64,000 bases of DNA from Glebionis coronaria (Eukaryota > Streptophyta > Magnoliopsida > Asterales > Asteraceae). A program made the translations under genes and the position numbers. Below the pieces are notes generated by a model. The model saw only the letters and a list, made by a program, of their open reading frames with translations, was not told the DNA's origin and searched no databases. Below are positions 55,101 through 64,000 of this stretch, one piece after another. Numbering within the stretch: position 1 is the first letter of the stretch; each line of letters opens with the position of its first letter. The stretch covers positions 536,350,038-536,414,037 of the forward strand of contig CM046876.1 of NCBI GenBank assembly GCA_025667525.1, given 5' to 3'.

Positions 55101-56045
55101 CTAGCCTACACTAGTATGGCTGCCTGCGGGTGCAGGTGGTCCAGCTGGTGGTGCACGCTCGTCCTGCAAACGGATCACGGCACTCCGGGTCTCTCTGGTG
55201 TATCTCAAGGCCTCTAGTAGCTGCTGCTGAAGTGTAGTGTCGGCACTCCGTAACTGCTCTGTCTCTGTAGTGATCCCCTGATGACGGAGATCTGCCAAGT
55301 CCACGAAGGTCCTGAAAGTGTCCTCCTGTGTGTAGATGGCTGCTCGGGTCTCGTAGGAATGACTCTCCAGCATAGCTAAACGGCAACGGAGATAAGCTAC
55401 CTCGTCCAATAGCCAGTGTATGGTCTCTCTGGTGGTATATGACTCCCCGGCCATGGCCCAATAGAGAGAGTCAAGTCTCTCCTGGAGCATGGCGCGACCC
55501 TGCTGGTCTGCCTATAGTAGAGAGTGGATAATGGTGGTATCCTGTGCCTGTCGGGCCGTGAGTGCATCAACCTGTGCCTGTAGGGCACTAAGTCTAGCCT
55601 GCCCGGCTCCTGATCCCTCTCCAACCTCATAGGTCGAGTCAGGGATAGTGTCATGTCTCCTCTTACGAGGTGGCAAGACACTGGTGGGGTAGGTGCTAGG
55701 TACGGAAGGTGGTGGTAAGGATGGAAGAGAAGGTACGACCTGGTCCGCCTCCCTAGGAGGGGATGCAGGTACTACCTGATGTGGTGTAGAAGGAGGTGCA
55801 GTGGGTGGTGAAGGAGTAGGCGAATCTGTGAGCACGATGACTCCGTCCTGCTGGTCATCTCTGGACTCTGTATCTGATGTAGGTCCAGCTAGTACTGATG
55901 TCGGAGACAAGGGGGTGATGGTAGGAGCCATAAGCTCCTCGAAGGTGGTAACAATAGTGGGCGTCGTCATGATATCTGAAAGTAATATTTTATAGTTTGA
56001 GCAAGTTCTCAACTTACACAATATAAAAGGTTTTTCATGATGCAT
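55101..56045 (-). CDS. Gypsy-4 additional ORF upstream of gag, one in-frame TAG
   Basis: Starts MTTPTIVTTFEELMAP and reads a Pro/Ser/Thr-rich disordered half with a basic PPRKRRHD patch. At 55512-55514 it meets TAG, then continues in the same frame with a coiled-coil-like half (LLDEVAYLRCRLAMLES, ADTTLQQQLLEALRY). It ends at 55101 with a Pro/Ala/Gly tail. In total about 314 codons. Upstream ORFs of this build (disordered plus coiled coil) occur in Ty3/gypsy elements of Asteraceae; the function is unknown. The TAG may be a C-to-T decay of a Gln codon or a readthrough site; one copy cannot decide. Confidence 0.65.
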
Positions 56046-56308
56046 ATGCGATGAGGTTTTAAAACTTTTAACTATGATGTCAAAAGTATAAATTGATACT
56101 TATGTGATTTATGTGCCACGAGGGAATAAATCAATGTGAAGTTAGTTCACATAATATGCATGCTCTAAAATGCCATATGCCTAACTTATAGGTTCCCCAA
56201 AATCAATTTTTCTTTTTAGACTGATTTTTATGTTCAGTTATAGTCCAGTTTAAAATTTTTATTATTTAAAATTTTTTAAGTTTTTGATCTGGTTCTCTAT
56301 AACTATGC
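56046..56308 (-). other. Gypsy-4 5' untranslated leader
   Basis: About 260 bp between the primer site and the first ORF, AT-rich, with nothing recognisable except short poly-T/A runs. Confidence 0.7.
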
Positions 56309-56320
56309 GCTCTGATACCA
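56309..56320 (-). promoter_or_regulatory. Gypsy-4 primer-binding site, tRNA-iMet type
   Basis: The minus strand reads TGGTATCAGAGC four bases from the right LTR. Confidence 0.93.
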
Positions 56321-56324
56321 TTTC

Positions 56325-59300
56325 TGTAACACCCCCAAGTTGGTCAAATGCAGCGGAATAGTAGTTGGGGTGTTACTTGGGTGGATCGATAGCACATAGC
56401 ATATAGAGCAATGATTATAATATCATTTGAAAACATATTATATGAATTAATCGTACACATTTAGTATCTTGTCCAAAAGTAAATCACATTTATTACAAAA
56501 CAGAATTAAATATCCCAGCCTATTGGTCAACATGATGCTTTCCTATAATGCTGGAATCCAATGCATGAACCTGCTTACTTTCCTGAGAAAACATAAAAGT
56601 AAAATGTGGGGGTCAACACGAGGTTGGTGAATTCACAGGTTTAATTTAATAATGTATTAATATGCAAAGCATCACGAAGGTAGCAGGACATCACAGCCCA
56701 ATACTCCAGTAGTTCCTACTGCCCTGTAATAGAAGCTAGACATGATTCTCAGTACACCCATTGGGTCTATCCTGATGTGGTTTCCCTTAATCCGACAATG
56801 ACATAAACCTGCTGCTCGACCTAAGCATCACGTGACAGCTGATCACGACAGGCCGGGTGTTGTCAATACCCGAATAGATCTATCCATACATTTCGCGCTA
56901 CACTATTAACTAATACAGTCCACGGGAATGGAGCAAACAGTAGGCAAATAAATTGTTGTTGTCTGTGCATGCTTGTATATAAATAGTTTTTGTATGTTTT
57001 CTCCCCCAGTTATAAAACAGTAAAGATGGGGCCATGAACTCACCTTAGTGATAATGAGGTAGTGAGGATGATGTTACAGTATAGTCACGAACTGGAGAAA
57101 TTACCTAAGTAATTTAGATATCTCAGTAAATGCAATAATAATTATGCATGATGATTGGTACATATGAAAAATGCATGATCACAACTTATGGATTTTGTTA
57201 CGTTGGCTTAAGTGTTGGTTCTAATAGTGAACTAAAGGTATGTACATATATTTTTTTGTTTAATGGAAAATGTATATATATATATATAAGTGTTTAATAA
57301 TTTGTTTTAAGGTATCGTAATTTAAATAAGTACCTATGCCTTGTTTAATTTCTTATAAAGGAGTACTTATACTTTATTAAGGTTTCAAAAGAGGAGTGGT
57401 TAACGAGCTTTGTCAATATTGTACGATGTGTAAATAGCTAAAATGATTCATTTTACAAAAGACAAGTTTTATTATTTCATCTAATTAAAACTATAATATT
57501 TCTTTGTAATTATAGTTGTTTAGAAAAGATTATCCTTAAGTTCACATCCGTTAGATTATTTACATCGTTAGTCCTTGTCGTTAAATCCCGTTTTACGAAA
57601 TATAACCCTAGGGCTTGAAAATCTTTCGAGAGTTGGCAAAACAGCCCCCTCCAATCCCACGGCATAATTATAAGTGGGATTAGGGCTTGATTTAAGTTTC
57701 GAAAATGGCAATAAAGGTCCTCGTAGTTTATTTTAGCTCGCGGTATGATTGTTTTGATACCCTATAGTTTCAAAAGTGACACAACCGACCCTTGGACTAT
57801 ATAAGGGTCACGAAAATATTTAGGGGTTTCACTTAATTTACAAGTTTGGATACCTCTTTTGGAAATTGACATAACCGGCCCAAAAAGTTACGCAATTTAG
57901 TTAAATGGGCTTAGGTGGTCCATTAGGGCCACGGTTTGTTTTGTTTAGCTTAAAGGGGCTTACTAAATTTTTACCAAGTAGGAATAGTAAGTAAAATAGT
58001 TATTACTTTTTACCATTTTCACATTCGGGCCCAAACTTTCACCATATGACATTTTTGGCACAATTAGTACCTAATTGGTTTCAATATTGGGCTACACGGC
58101 CCATTAACATTCGGTTAGGGTAAAAAATGATTGGGCTTGGTTAAAGTTAAGGTAATTAGTAAATGTTGATTATTCTTACTATTGGGCCTAAGTTTAGTGG
58201 GCTTATATTAAGTTTTGCTTAACAATATGGGTCTAGTTTCTAGCTTATATGTCTCGGCTTATATATGTGGCTTATGTATGCTTATTATTTTCTTTTTAGC
58301 TAAGGCTTATATTATTCCCATTTACAATTCATAAGCTTATATTTTTGGAGGCTTTTGGGCTTATATTAAGGCTTAAACACTCGGCTTATTTATCCATAGT
58401 TTATATTTTTAGGCTTATATCTCTAAAGGATTATTTAGCTTATCTAAGTCTCGGCTTATATTGGTTTTAAGTATCAAGCTAGCTTATTTTAGTAGTACAT
58501 TAGTTTAGATGAGTTTTCTTGTTTTAAAGGTCGCGACTTATATACAATATGGGCTTATAGAGGTTCGGCTTATTTAAAGTTTTAGAGTGCTCCTTTATAA
58601 CTAGCTCTTTCTTAAGATTTTAAGCAAGGTGTCCAACATGCCATTTCGTGAATAAAGGTTTTAAGGCATGGTATGCTCACCCACTATATAAGCCGTAGCT
58701 TATATTTTACTTGAGTGGCATGATCATGAAAGTTTACGTATGCATGGCAACCTAAGTTATTTCTTAAGCTCATATGTGCATGATACAAGATGAAAGGGAA
58801 TGAAAATAAGGAAATAGGTCTAGTAGAGTTTTCACTTACTTGTTTGGCCAAGGTGTTGACAAATGAGATAGGTATGCGTCGGCTTATATTCACACGAGTC
58901 CTAGGAGCTTTAAATGTCTAGACTTCAATGCTTGAAGGTCTTTGATTTGGTAGTAAATGTGATGAGGTGAGATTCGGTTAAGTCTAGGTGTTATGTGGGA
59001 GAGTCTTTTGATCCGATTTTTGTGGTGATGGTGAAGTAATATGTATCTTGCTTTCTATATAACCAAGAGTGAAGTGAGGGTGTGGCTTGGGGTTGAGACA
59101 CGGCAAGAGAGAGGGAGAGATAGATTTAGCATTATTTGTTTTGTACTAGGAAGTACATTCCTTAAATGCTCCTTTAGGTACAATGATGCTAGGTTTGGGG
59201 TAGTATCCGACATATGTAGGTTTCCAAGAAGGGAGGGCAAGTTGTGCTAGTAATAATTTGTCAAGTTTGTACAAGAAGTTATGTGTGGTGTTGAGGATAC

Positions 59301-60238
59301 ACACGGCTAAAGCACAAGGAAAAGGGAAGTGTCATTTAGCTTCTTAAACCAAGTTCCTAGTACCATTCCTTAATTGCTCATGTTGTACAATTTTCCCATG
59401 GTTTTAATGAGTGAAACCGGCGGTTTTGTGGTGTAAGTAAGGAGGAAGATTTTAAATTTTGTGTATTGAGTATATAAGTTAATGTATAGTTAGATAATTT
59501 GTGAGGAGTGTAAAGGTTTGGTATAAAAGGGTTGTGGTTAAATATATACGTAGTATGTATAATTTAGTATAGGTTTAGGTTCGACTTGTGTTTAGTTCTT
59601 GTGTTTTAGGTAGGTGTTAAATGAGTTAGGGGTCATATTATTGTGAGTACGCTTGAGTTTAAATAGTTTTGGTTATGTTTAGATCCTTTTGGTGAAAGTA
59701 GGGTCCTTATGTGGTTTTTTTAGAAATATATATAAGGTAATTATAAAGTGTGCTATCGTAGTGTTCACGTGTAAAATCAATGGTCATCGTAGTTTAAAGC
59801 CATTTATTGTGTAAAATATATACATTTATATATTTATATAAATACTATTTAATTCAAAAATATATTTATATATATGAGTAGCCAGTTATATATTGTGATC
59901 ATGACGTTGGATTTCTTAGAAAAATCTGTGAGATGCATGCAAGTGATCTTATGTTTCAGCTGACATAAAGTCCTTCACAATAGATCATTTGTCGTCCAGT
60001 ATGCTAATTGAGATATAGCCATACAAATGTGGTCATGTTTCTAAAAATACTCATAGTCACAATAAAAATTGTGTTATGGTTGTTTTTCCTGTTCAGGTGA
60101 TTAGAATGATGCATGCTTATGAGATGCATATGATGACTCAAAGGATTCATGCAAAGAAAATGTAATAAAATATTTAGATATCATGAAGTGACATACACAA
60201 TGTTCATAAGTCAAAACCTGAAATTTGCAGGTTTTACA
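56325..60238 (-). repeat. Gypsy-4 right LTR (5' LTR)
   Basis: 3914 bp, nearly identical to 46210-50119, including the terminal inverted pair and the GCTTATAT cluster (about 58195-58710). No gene. Confidence 0.95.
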
Positions 60239-60243
60239 GTTTG

Positions 60244-61148
60244 TATCGGATGAGCATATGTTCTAGATTATAAAGGCAAGACTTGAATGAGTTTCCGAAG
60301 ACTGAGAAATCATCCATGAAAACTTCCATGGATACTTCAAGCATGTCTTGAAAGATCGCGATCATACACCTTTGAAAAGTCACAAGTGCATTGCAAAGAC
60401 CAAACGACATACACTTATAAGCAAACGTTCCAAAAGGACACGTAAAGGTGGTCTTGTCTTGATCGTACGGTTCGATAAGTATTTGGAAATATCCGAAAAA
60501 GCATCGAGAAAACAAAAGAATTTGTTCCCCGTAAGTCTTTCCAACATTTGGCCCATGAATGGTAGAGGAAAATGATCTTTTCGCGTGGCATCATTCAATT
60601 TGCGATAGTCAATACACACACGCCAACCAGTAACGGTTCTTGTCAAAACAAGTTCGCTATGTTCGTTGGTCACGATAGTCATTCCTCCTTTCTTAGGAAC
60701 GCAATGAATTGGACTAACCCAAGGTCCATCTTCTGTAGCATAGATGATTCCGTCTTCAAGAAGTTTAAGTATTTCTTTCTTGACAACCTCCTTCATGTTT
60801 GGGTTAAGTCGACGTTGCCTCTTAGTAACGGGTTTGGCATCGTCTTCAATATTGATTTTGTGTTCGCAAAAATTCGGGCTAATTCTCGGTATATCGGATG
60901 TTTTTCAAGTAAACGCTTCTTTGTGAGTTTTGAGCATAGAAACGAGGCGTTTCTTCTCATCTTCCTCGAGTAAAGTGGATATGATCACCGGAAGGAGTGA
61001 ATCCTTTTCTAGATAAGCGTACTCGAGATGTTCGAGAAGAGGTTTCAATTCAAGATGCGTCAATGGTTCTTGAATAGATTTCGTAACTACAAGTTCGATT
61101 TCGAAGGCAAGGCCTCGAATTTTGTGTTTACTTCCTCTTCTTCGGGGA
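60244..61148 (-). pseudogene. Athila-0 reverse transcriptase, N-terminal and palm part
   Basis: Minus strand: KKEILKLLEDGIIYATEDGP, WRVCIDYRKLNDAT, FFCFLDAFS, then after a frameshift near 60490 the palm with FAYKCMSFGLCNALVTFQRC and the catalytic VFMDDFSVFG. The rest, to 61148, is a decayed protease-RT linker. The catalytic Asp pair is still present, but the frame is broken. Confidence 0.9.
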
Positions 61149-61850
61149 TTACTTCGGAATCGATGGTTTTTGAATAGATTTCATAACTACACGATCGGTA
61201 TCACTAATCATTTCTGAAGTGGTTTTGAACGATGTGTTGTCATCAAGCAATGCGTCTAAATCTTCTTCCGTTACTTCATCGATAACATCCAGGCGGAAGC
61301 ATGTGTCATCATTAGAATGGGAGTATCGCATAAATTTTTCAACTAAGAATGTGACTCTATCGTCACCAACTCCAAGGTTGAGTTCTTTATTCTTCACACG
61401 GATGATAGCATCGGCGGTGTGTAAGAATGGTCTTCTTAAAATGAGAGGGACTTGGCGGTCTTCCTCCATCTCAAGGATCACGAAGTCGGCATGATATATG
61501 AATTTTCCAACTGGAACAAGCATGTTCTCGGATATACCAATAGGATATTGGTATGTATGGTTGGCTAACAGTATGCTCATACTTGTGGGCTTCAAATTAG
61601 TGTTTGAAAGATTTTTGTACAATGATTACGGCATAAGATTGATACTCGCGCCTAGATCGGCCAAGGCATGACATTCAACATTGTTGGCTAAGGTGCATGG
61701 GATAAGAAAGCTTCCTGGATAACTGAGCTTTGGTGGAAGTTTTTTTTGGAAAACCACGGAACATTCTTCGCTTAGAATGGAAGCAGAAATTTGCTCCATC
61801 TTGCTATTGTTGCTCACAAGATCTTTAAGGAATTTCCCATAGTTGGGCAT
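61149..61850 (-). pseudogene. Athila-0 gag end and protease
   Basis: Segment 61626-61850 reads [27 protein letters not shown] and [13 protein letters not shown] (protease active site), then a TAA at 61626-61628 where Tyr is expected. The frame goes on at 61149-61622 with HTYQYPIGISENMLV, DFVILEMEEDRQVPLIL and PFLHTADAIIRVK. Very similar in layout to 33407-34435 of Athila-3, but a separate, older copy. Confidence 0.92.
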
Positions 61851-62285
61851 GCTGGTTAAGATATCAACAAGAGGATGTTGATCTTAACTTATTTGATCAT
61901 ATTTAAGAATTTTACATTACGAGCCTCCATCTTTTCTTTTCGTAGGCGTTGAGGATATGGAATTTTGGGTGCATATACACCTTTGGTGTTGGGATTGGTG
62001 TAGTTTGTTTTGGTTTGGGTTTGGAAGGAGAAACAACTTCATCCTTCTCGGGTTCATCGGCTTCTTCCTCACTTTCATCAGTGTAAGTGGGAGTTTTGGT
62101 GTTTGGGTTAGGTGGTGGATCATAACTCTTCCCATTCCTTGTGAATACGGAATTCACATGCTCATTACGGGTAGAGGGTGGGCGATATGGTTTTGGGTTT
62201 GTTTGAGTGTTGCTCGGTAGCGAACTACTTGGTCGGTCTGAAAATTTATCTGAAAGTCGACCTAACTTGGTTTCAAGATCATTGA
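61851..62285 (-). pseudogene. Athila-0 gag, C-terminal linker
   Basis: Pro/Lys/Asn-rich gag linker: LETKLGRLSDKFSDR, HVNSVFTRNGKSYDPPPNP, an acidic ESEEEADEPEKDE run and a Lys/Gln-rich end. It is cut at 62285 by Gypsy-5. An apparent longer open frame runs into the Gypsy-5 LTR but that part is not gag. Confidence 0.85.
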
Positions 62286-64000
62286 TGTAACACCCCCTGA
62301 TGGTCAAATGCAGCGGAATAGTACATGGGGTGTTACTTGGGTGGATTGATAGCACATAGTATATAGAGCAATGATCATAATAGTCATTTAAAACATATTA
62401 CATGAATTAATTGTACACACTTAGTATCTTGTTTGTAAAACCACATTTATTATAAAACTGAAGTAAATATCCCAGCCCAATGGTAAACATGATGCTCCCT
62501 AAAATGCTGGAATCCAATGCATGAATCTGCTTTATTTTCCTGAGAAAACATATAGAGTAAAATGTGGGGGTCAACACGAAGTTGGTGAATTCATAGGTTT
62601 AATTAAATAAATAAATTACTAATATGCCAAGCACCACGATCATAGTAGGACAATCACAGCCCAATACTATAGTAGTTCCTACTGCCCTGTAATAGAAACT
62701 AGACAAATGATGCTCAGTACGCCCATTTGGGTCTATCCTGATGTAGTTCCCTCAGTCCGACAATGAAATAAACCTGTTGCTTGGACTAAGCGTTTCGTGA
62801 TAGCAAGTCACGCAGGCCGGGTGTTGTCAATACCCAAATAGATCTATTCATACATTTCGCGTTACACTATTAACTATTACAGTCCACGGGTATGGGGCAA
62901 ACAATAGGCAATAAATTATTGTTGTCATCAGTGCGTGTTTGCATATTTAAATATATATAGTTTTTGTATGTTTTCTCCCCCAGTTATACAATAGTAAAGA
63001 TGGGGCCATGAACTCACCTTAGTGGTAATGATGTGGGGATGATGTCACTGAGTAAACTGGCACAGTATGATCACGAAGTGGAGAAATTATCTAAGTAATT
63101 TTAAGTGCCTTAGTAAATGCAAAAATAATAATGCATGATGAATGTACGGATGAAAATGCATGATCACGAATTAGTAAACTATTATGATTGTTTAAGTGTT
63201 TTCACTTATAGTGAATTGTAAATATATATATTTTTAGTTTCTAAAAATATATATAAATTGTCTAGTAAAATGGGTAATAAATTAAATAAAGAGATTTTTA
63301 TATCATTTAATTTATTGTAAGAAAAATAAATCACAATTTACTTTTCTTAAGGCTTCAAAAATATAGTTAACTTGATTTGTCAGTTTATAAGGTTTCGCGA
63401 ATAAACTTAGTAGTTTAATTATCCAGATGGCCAAGTTAATTTATCAATAGAATAATTTATTAATATTTTTAATTAACTTAAATTTACACTTGAGTCCTTG
63501 TTAGTATAACAATTTACTAAAAATAACCTTTAAGGTTTCGTTCGTTAAGTACATTACGTCGCTAGTCCTTGTCCGTTTTATTTATTTTCAAAATCGCCCC
63601 TAGGGCTTATAAAACTTTGGGGAAATGACCAAACACCCCCTATGTCTCGGAATTAATTAAATAAGGGTTAGGGTTTGTTTTAAGTTCTCAAAATGACACT
63701 ATTGGTCCTTGAAGTCTCGAAATATCCGAATATAATAGTTAGGACTTGTAATAAGTTTCTAAAATGACACCTTTGGTCCTTGAGGTCTCGAAGTATTTAA
63801 AAATAAGGCTAGGGCTTGTAATAGGTTTCAATAATGGCAATAATGACCCTTGAAGTCTTGAAATATTTAAAAAGGGAAACTAGGGCTTATATTAAGTTTC
63901 CATAATGACACAATTAGTCCTTGTGGTTTTTGTTTAGCTCTCGGTTTAAAACAAACGCACCCTAAACTATCACAATTGATAGTTTTAGTCCTCCTACTTT
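62286..64000 (-). mobile_element. Gypsy-5: partial LTR, relative of Gypsy-4
   Basis: Begins TGTAACACCCCCTGATGG and follows the Gypsy-4 LTR with roughly 85% agreement for about 850 bp, including the terminal inverted pair. After that it diverges and contains its own 70-71 bp tandem repeat. The window ends inside it, so its second flank and TSD cannot be seen; the left flank is ATTGA (62281-62285). Orientation is minus by comparison with Gypsy-4. Confidence 0.88.
63670..63925. repeat. 70-71 bp tandem repeat in the Gypsy-5 LTR
   Basis: Units start at 63670, 63741, 63811 and 63882, each with AGGGCTTGTAATAAGTTTC-like and GTCCTTGAAGTCTCG-like parts. Gypsy-4 LTRs have a single counterpart near 47563, so the array arose in the Gypsy-5 lineage. 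Confidence 0.85.

Larger units (their letters stand above)
46210..60238 (-). mobile_element. Gypsy-4: nearly intact chromovirus with 3.9 kb LTRs
   Basis: A 14,029-bp element on the minus strand. LTRs of 3910 and 3914 bp are about 98-99% identical in the parts I compared (nine or ten differences in the first 780 bp). A tRNA-Met primer site, an extra 5' ORF with one amber codon, and one gag-pol frame of about 1.5 thousand codons broken by a single amber codon make up the interior. The domain order RT-RNase H-integrase with a C-terminal chromodomain-like part places it with Tekay/Del-type chromoviruses. It is one of the youngest insertions of the window together with Copia-A. Confidence 0.94.
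1..62285 (-). mobile_element. Athila-0: outermost Athila-type Ty3/gypsy element, shattered
   Basis: Four minus-strand segments (1-878, 24443-24541, 45251-46209, 60244-62285) read in order, from right to left, as gag, protease, reverse transcriptase, RNase H, integrase zinc finger and integrase core of one Athila-type element. The reading continues across the insertion points: at the Gypsy-4 site the RT codons on either side join directly. Both ends lie outside the window or behind Gypsy-5. It contains many point stops and frameshifts and is dead. It is the host of every other element here, so it is the oldest layer. Confidence 0.88.

Noticed and set aside
61912..62355. Minus-strand frame joining MLSIHPSN-type sequence to gag (similarly 45819-46280)
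   Set aside because: The first codons lie in the inserted LTR of Gypsy-5 (or Gypsy-4) and run by chance into Athila-0 sequence; the chimera is an insertion artefact, not a fusion gene.

Overview
This 64 kb window looks like plant heterochromatin made only of transposable elements. I found no host gene, rRNA or tRNA gene. Retroelement lineages, initiator-tRNA-Met and tRNA-Asp primer sites, AT-rich LTRs and a very large SIRE-type Copia element with an extra 3' ORF point to a eudicot. The style of the extra ORFs (Copia 3' ORF, additional ORF upstream of gag) resembles Asteraceae elements of the Tanacetum/Artemisia kind, but the family assignment is inference.

The window is one stack of nested insertions. 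The oldest layer is an Athila-type Ty3/gypsy element on the minus strand (Athila-0). Only about 4 kb of its gag-protease-RT-RNaseH-integrase survives in the window, split into 1-878, 24443-24541, 45251-46209 and 60244-62285. Into it went: Gypsy-1 (879-24437, minus, TSD ACCAG); Gypsy-2 (24542-45245, plus, TSD ATAAA/CTAAA), a chromovirus of the same family as Gypsy-1; Gypsy-4 (46210-60238, minus, TSD GTTTG), a nearly intact chromovirus; and Gypsy-5 (62286 to the window edge), an LTR related to Gypsy-4.

Gypsy-1 carries a 1.07 kb Mutator-like inverted-repeat element in its right LTR (8616-21652, 9-bp TSD). That element carries a young 12 kb SIRE/Maximus-type Copia element in its right terminal repeat (9674-21639, TSD ATAGC). 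Nesting therefore reaches four layers. Gypsy-2 is split in its gag by a second Athila element (Athila-3, 28320-37639).

The Copia element is almost coding-intact: gag, a gag-distal ORF, a 1207-residue protease-integrase-RT-RNaseH polyprotein and a 1023-residue accessory ('env-like') ORF. Gypsy-4 needs only two amber codons explained to be intact. All other elements are decayed by point stops and small frameshifts.

Three signals stand out. (1) A 21-bp periodic motif around CGYTGACA recurs about 49 times in separate clusters of the Copia element, in LTRs, spacer and every ORF, always in the same codon phase inside ORFs. (2) The gag-protease region of Gypsy-2 is interrupted by three short GT-AG introns whose removal restores one frame; the related Gypsy-1 lacks one of them precisely and has the third expanded by 52-bp repeats. 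(3) The Gypsy-1/2 LTRs hold clusters of GC-rich hairpins, with two arm-to-arm compensatory changes between sister LTRs.
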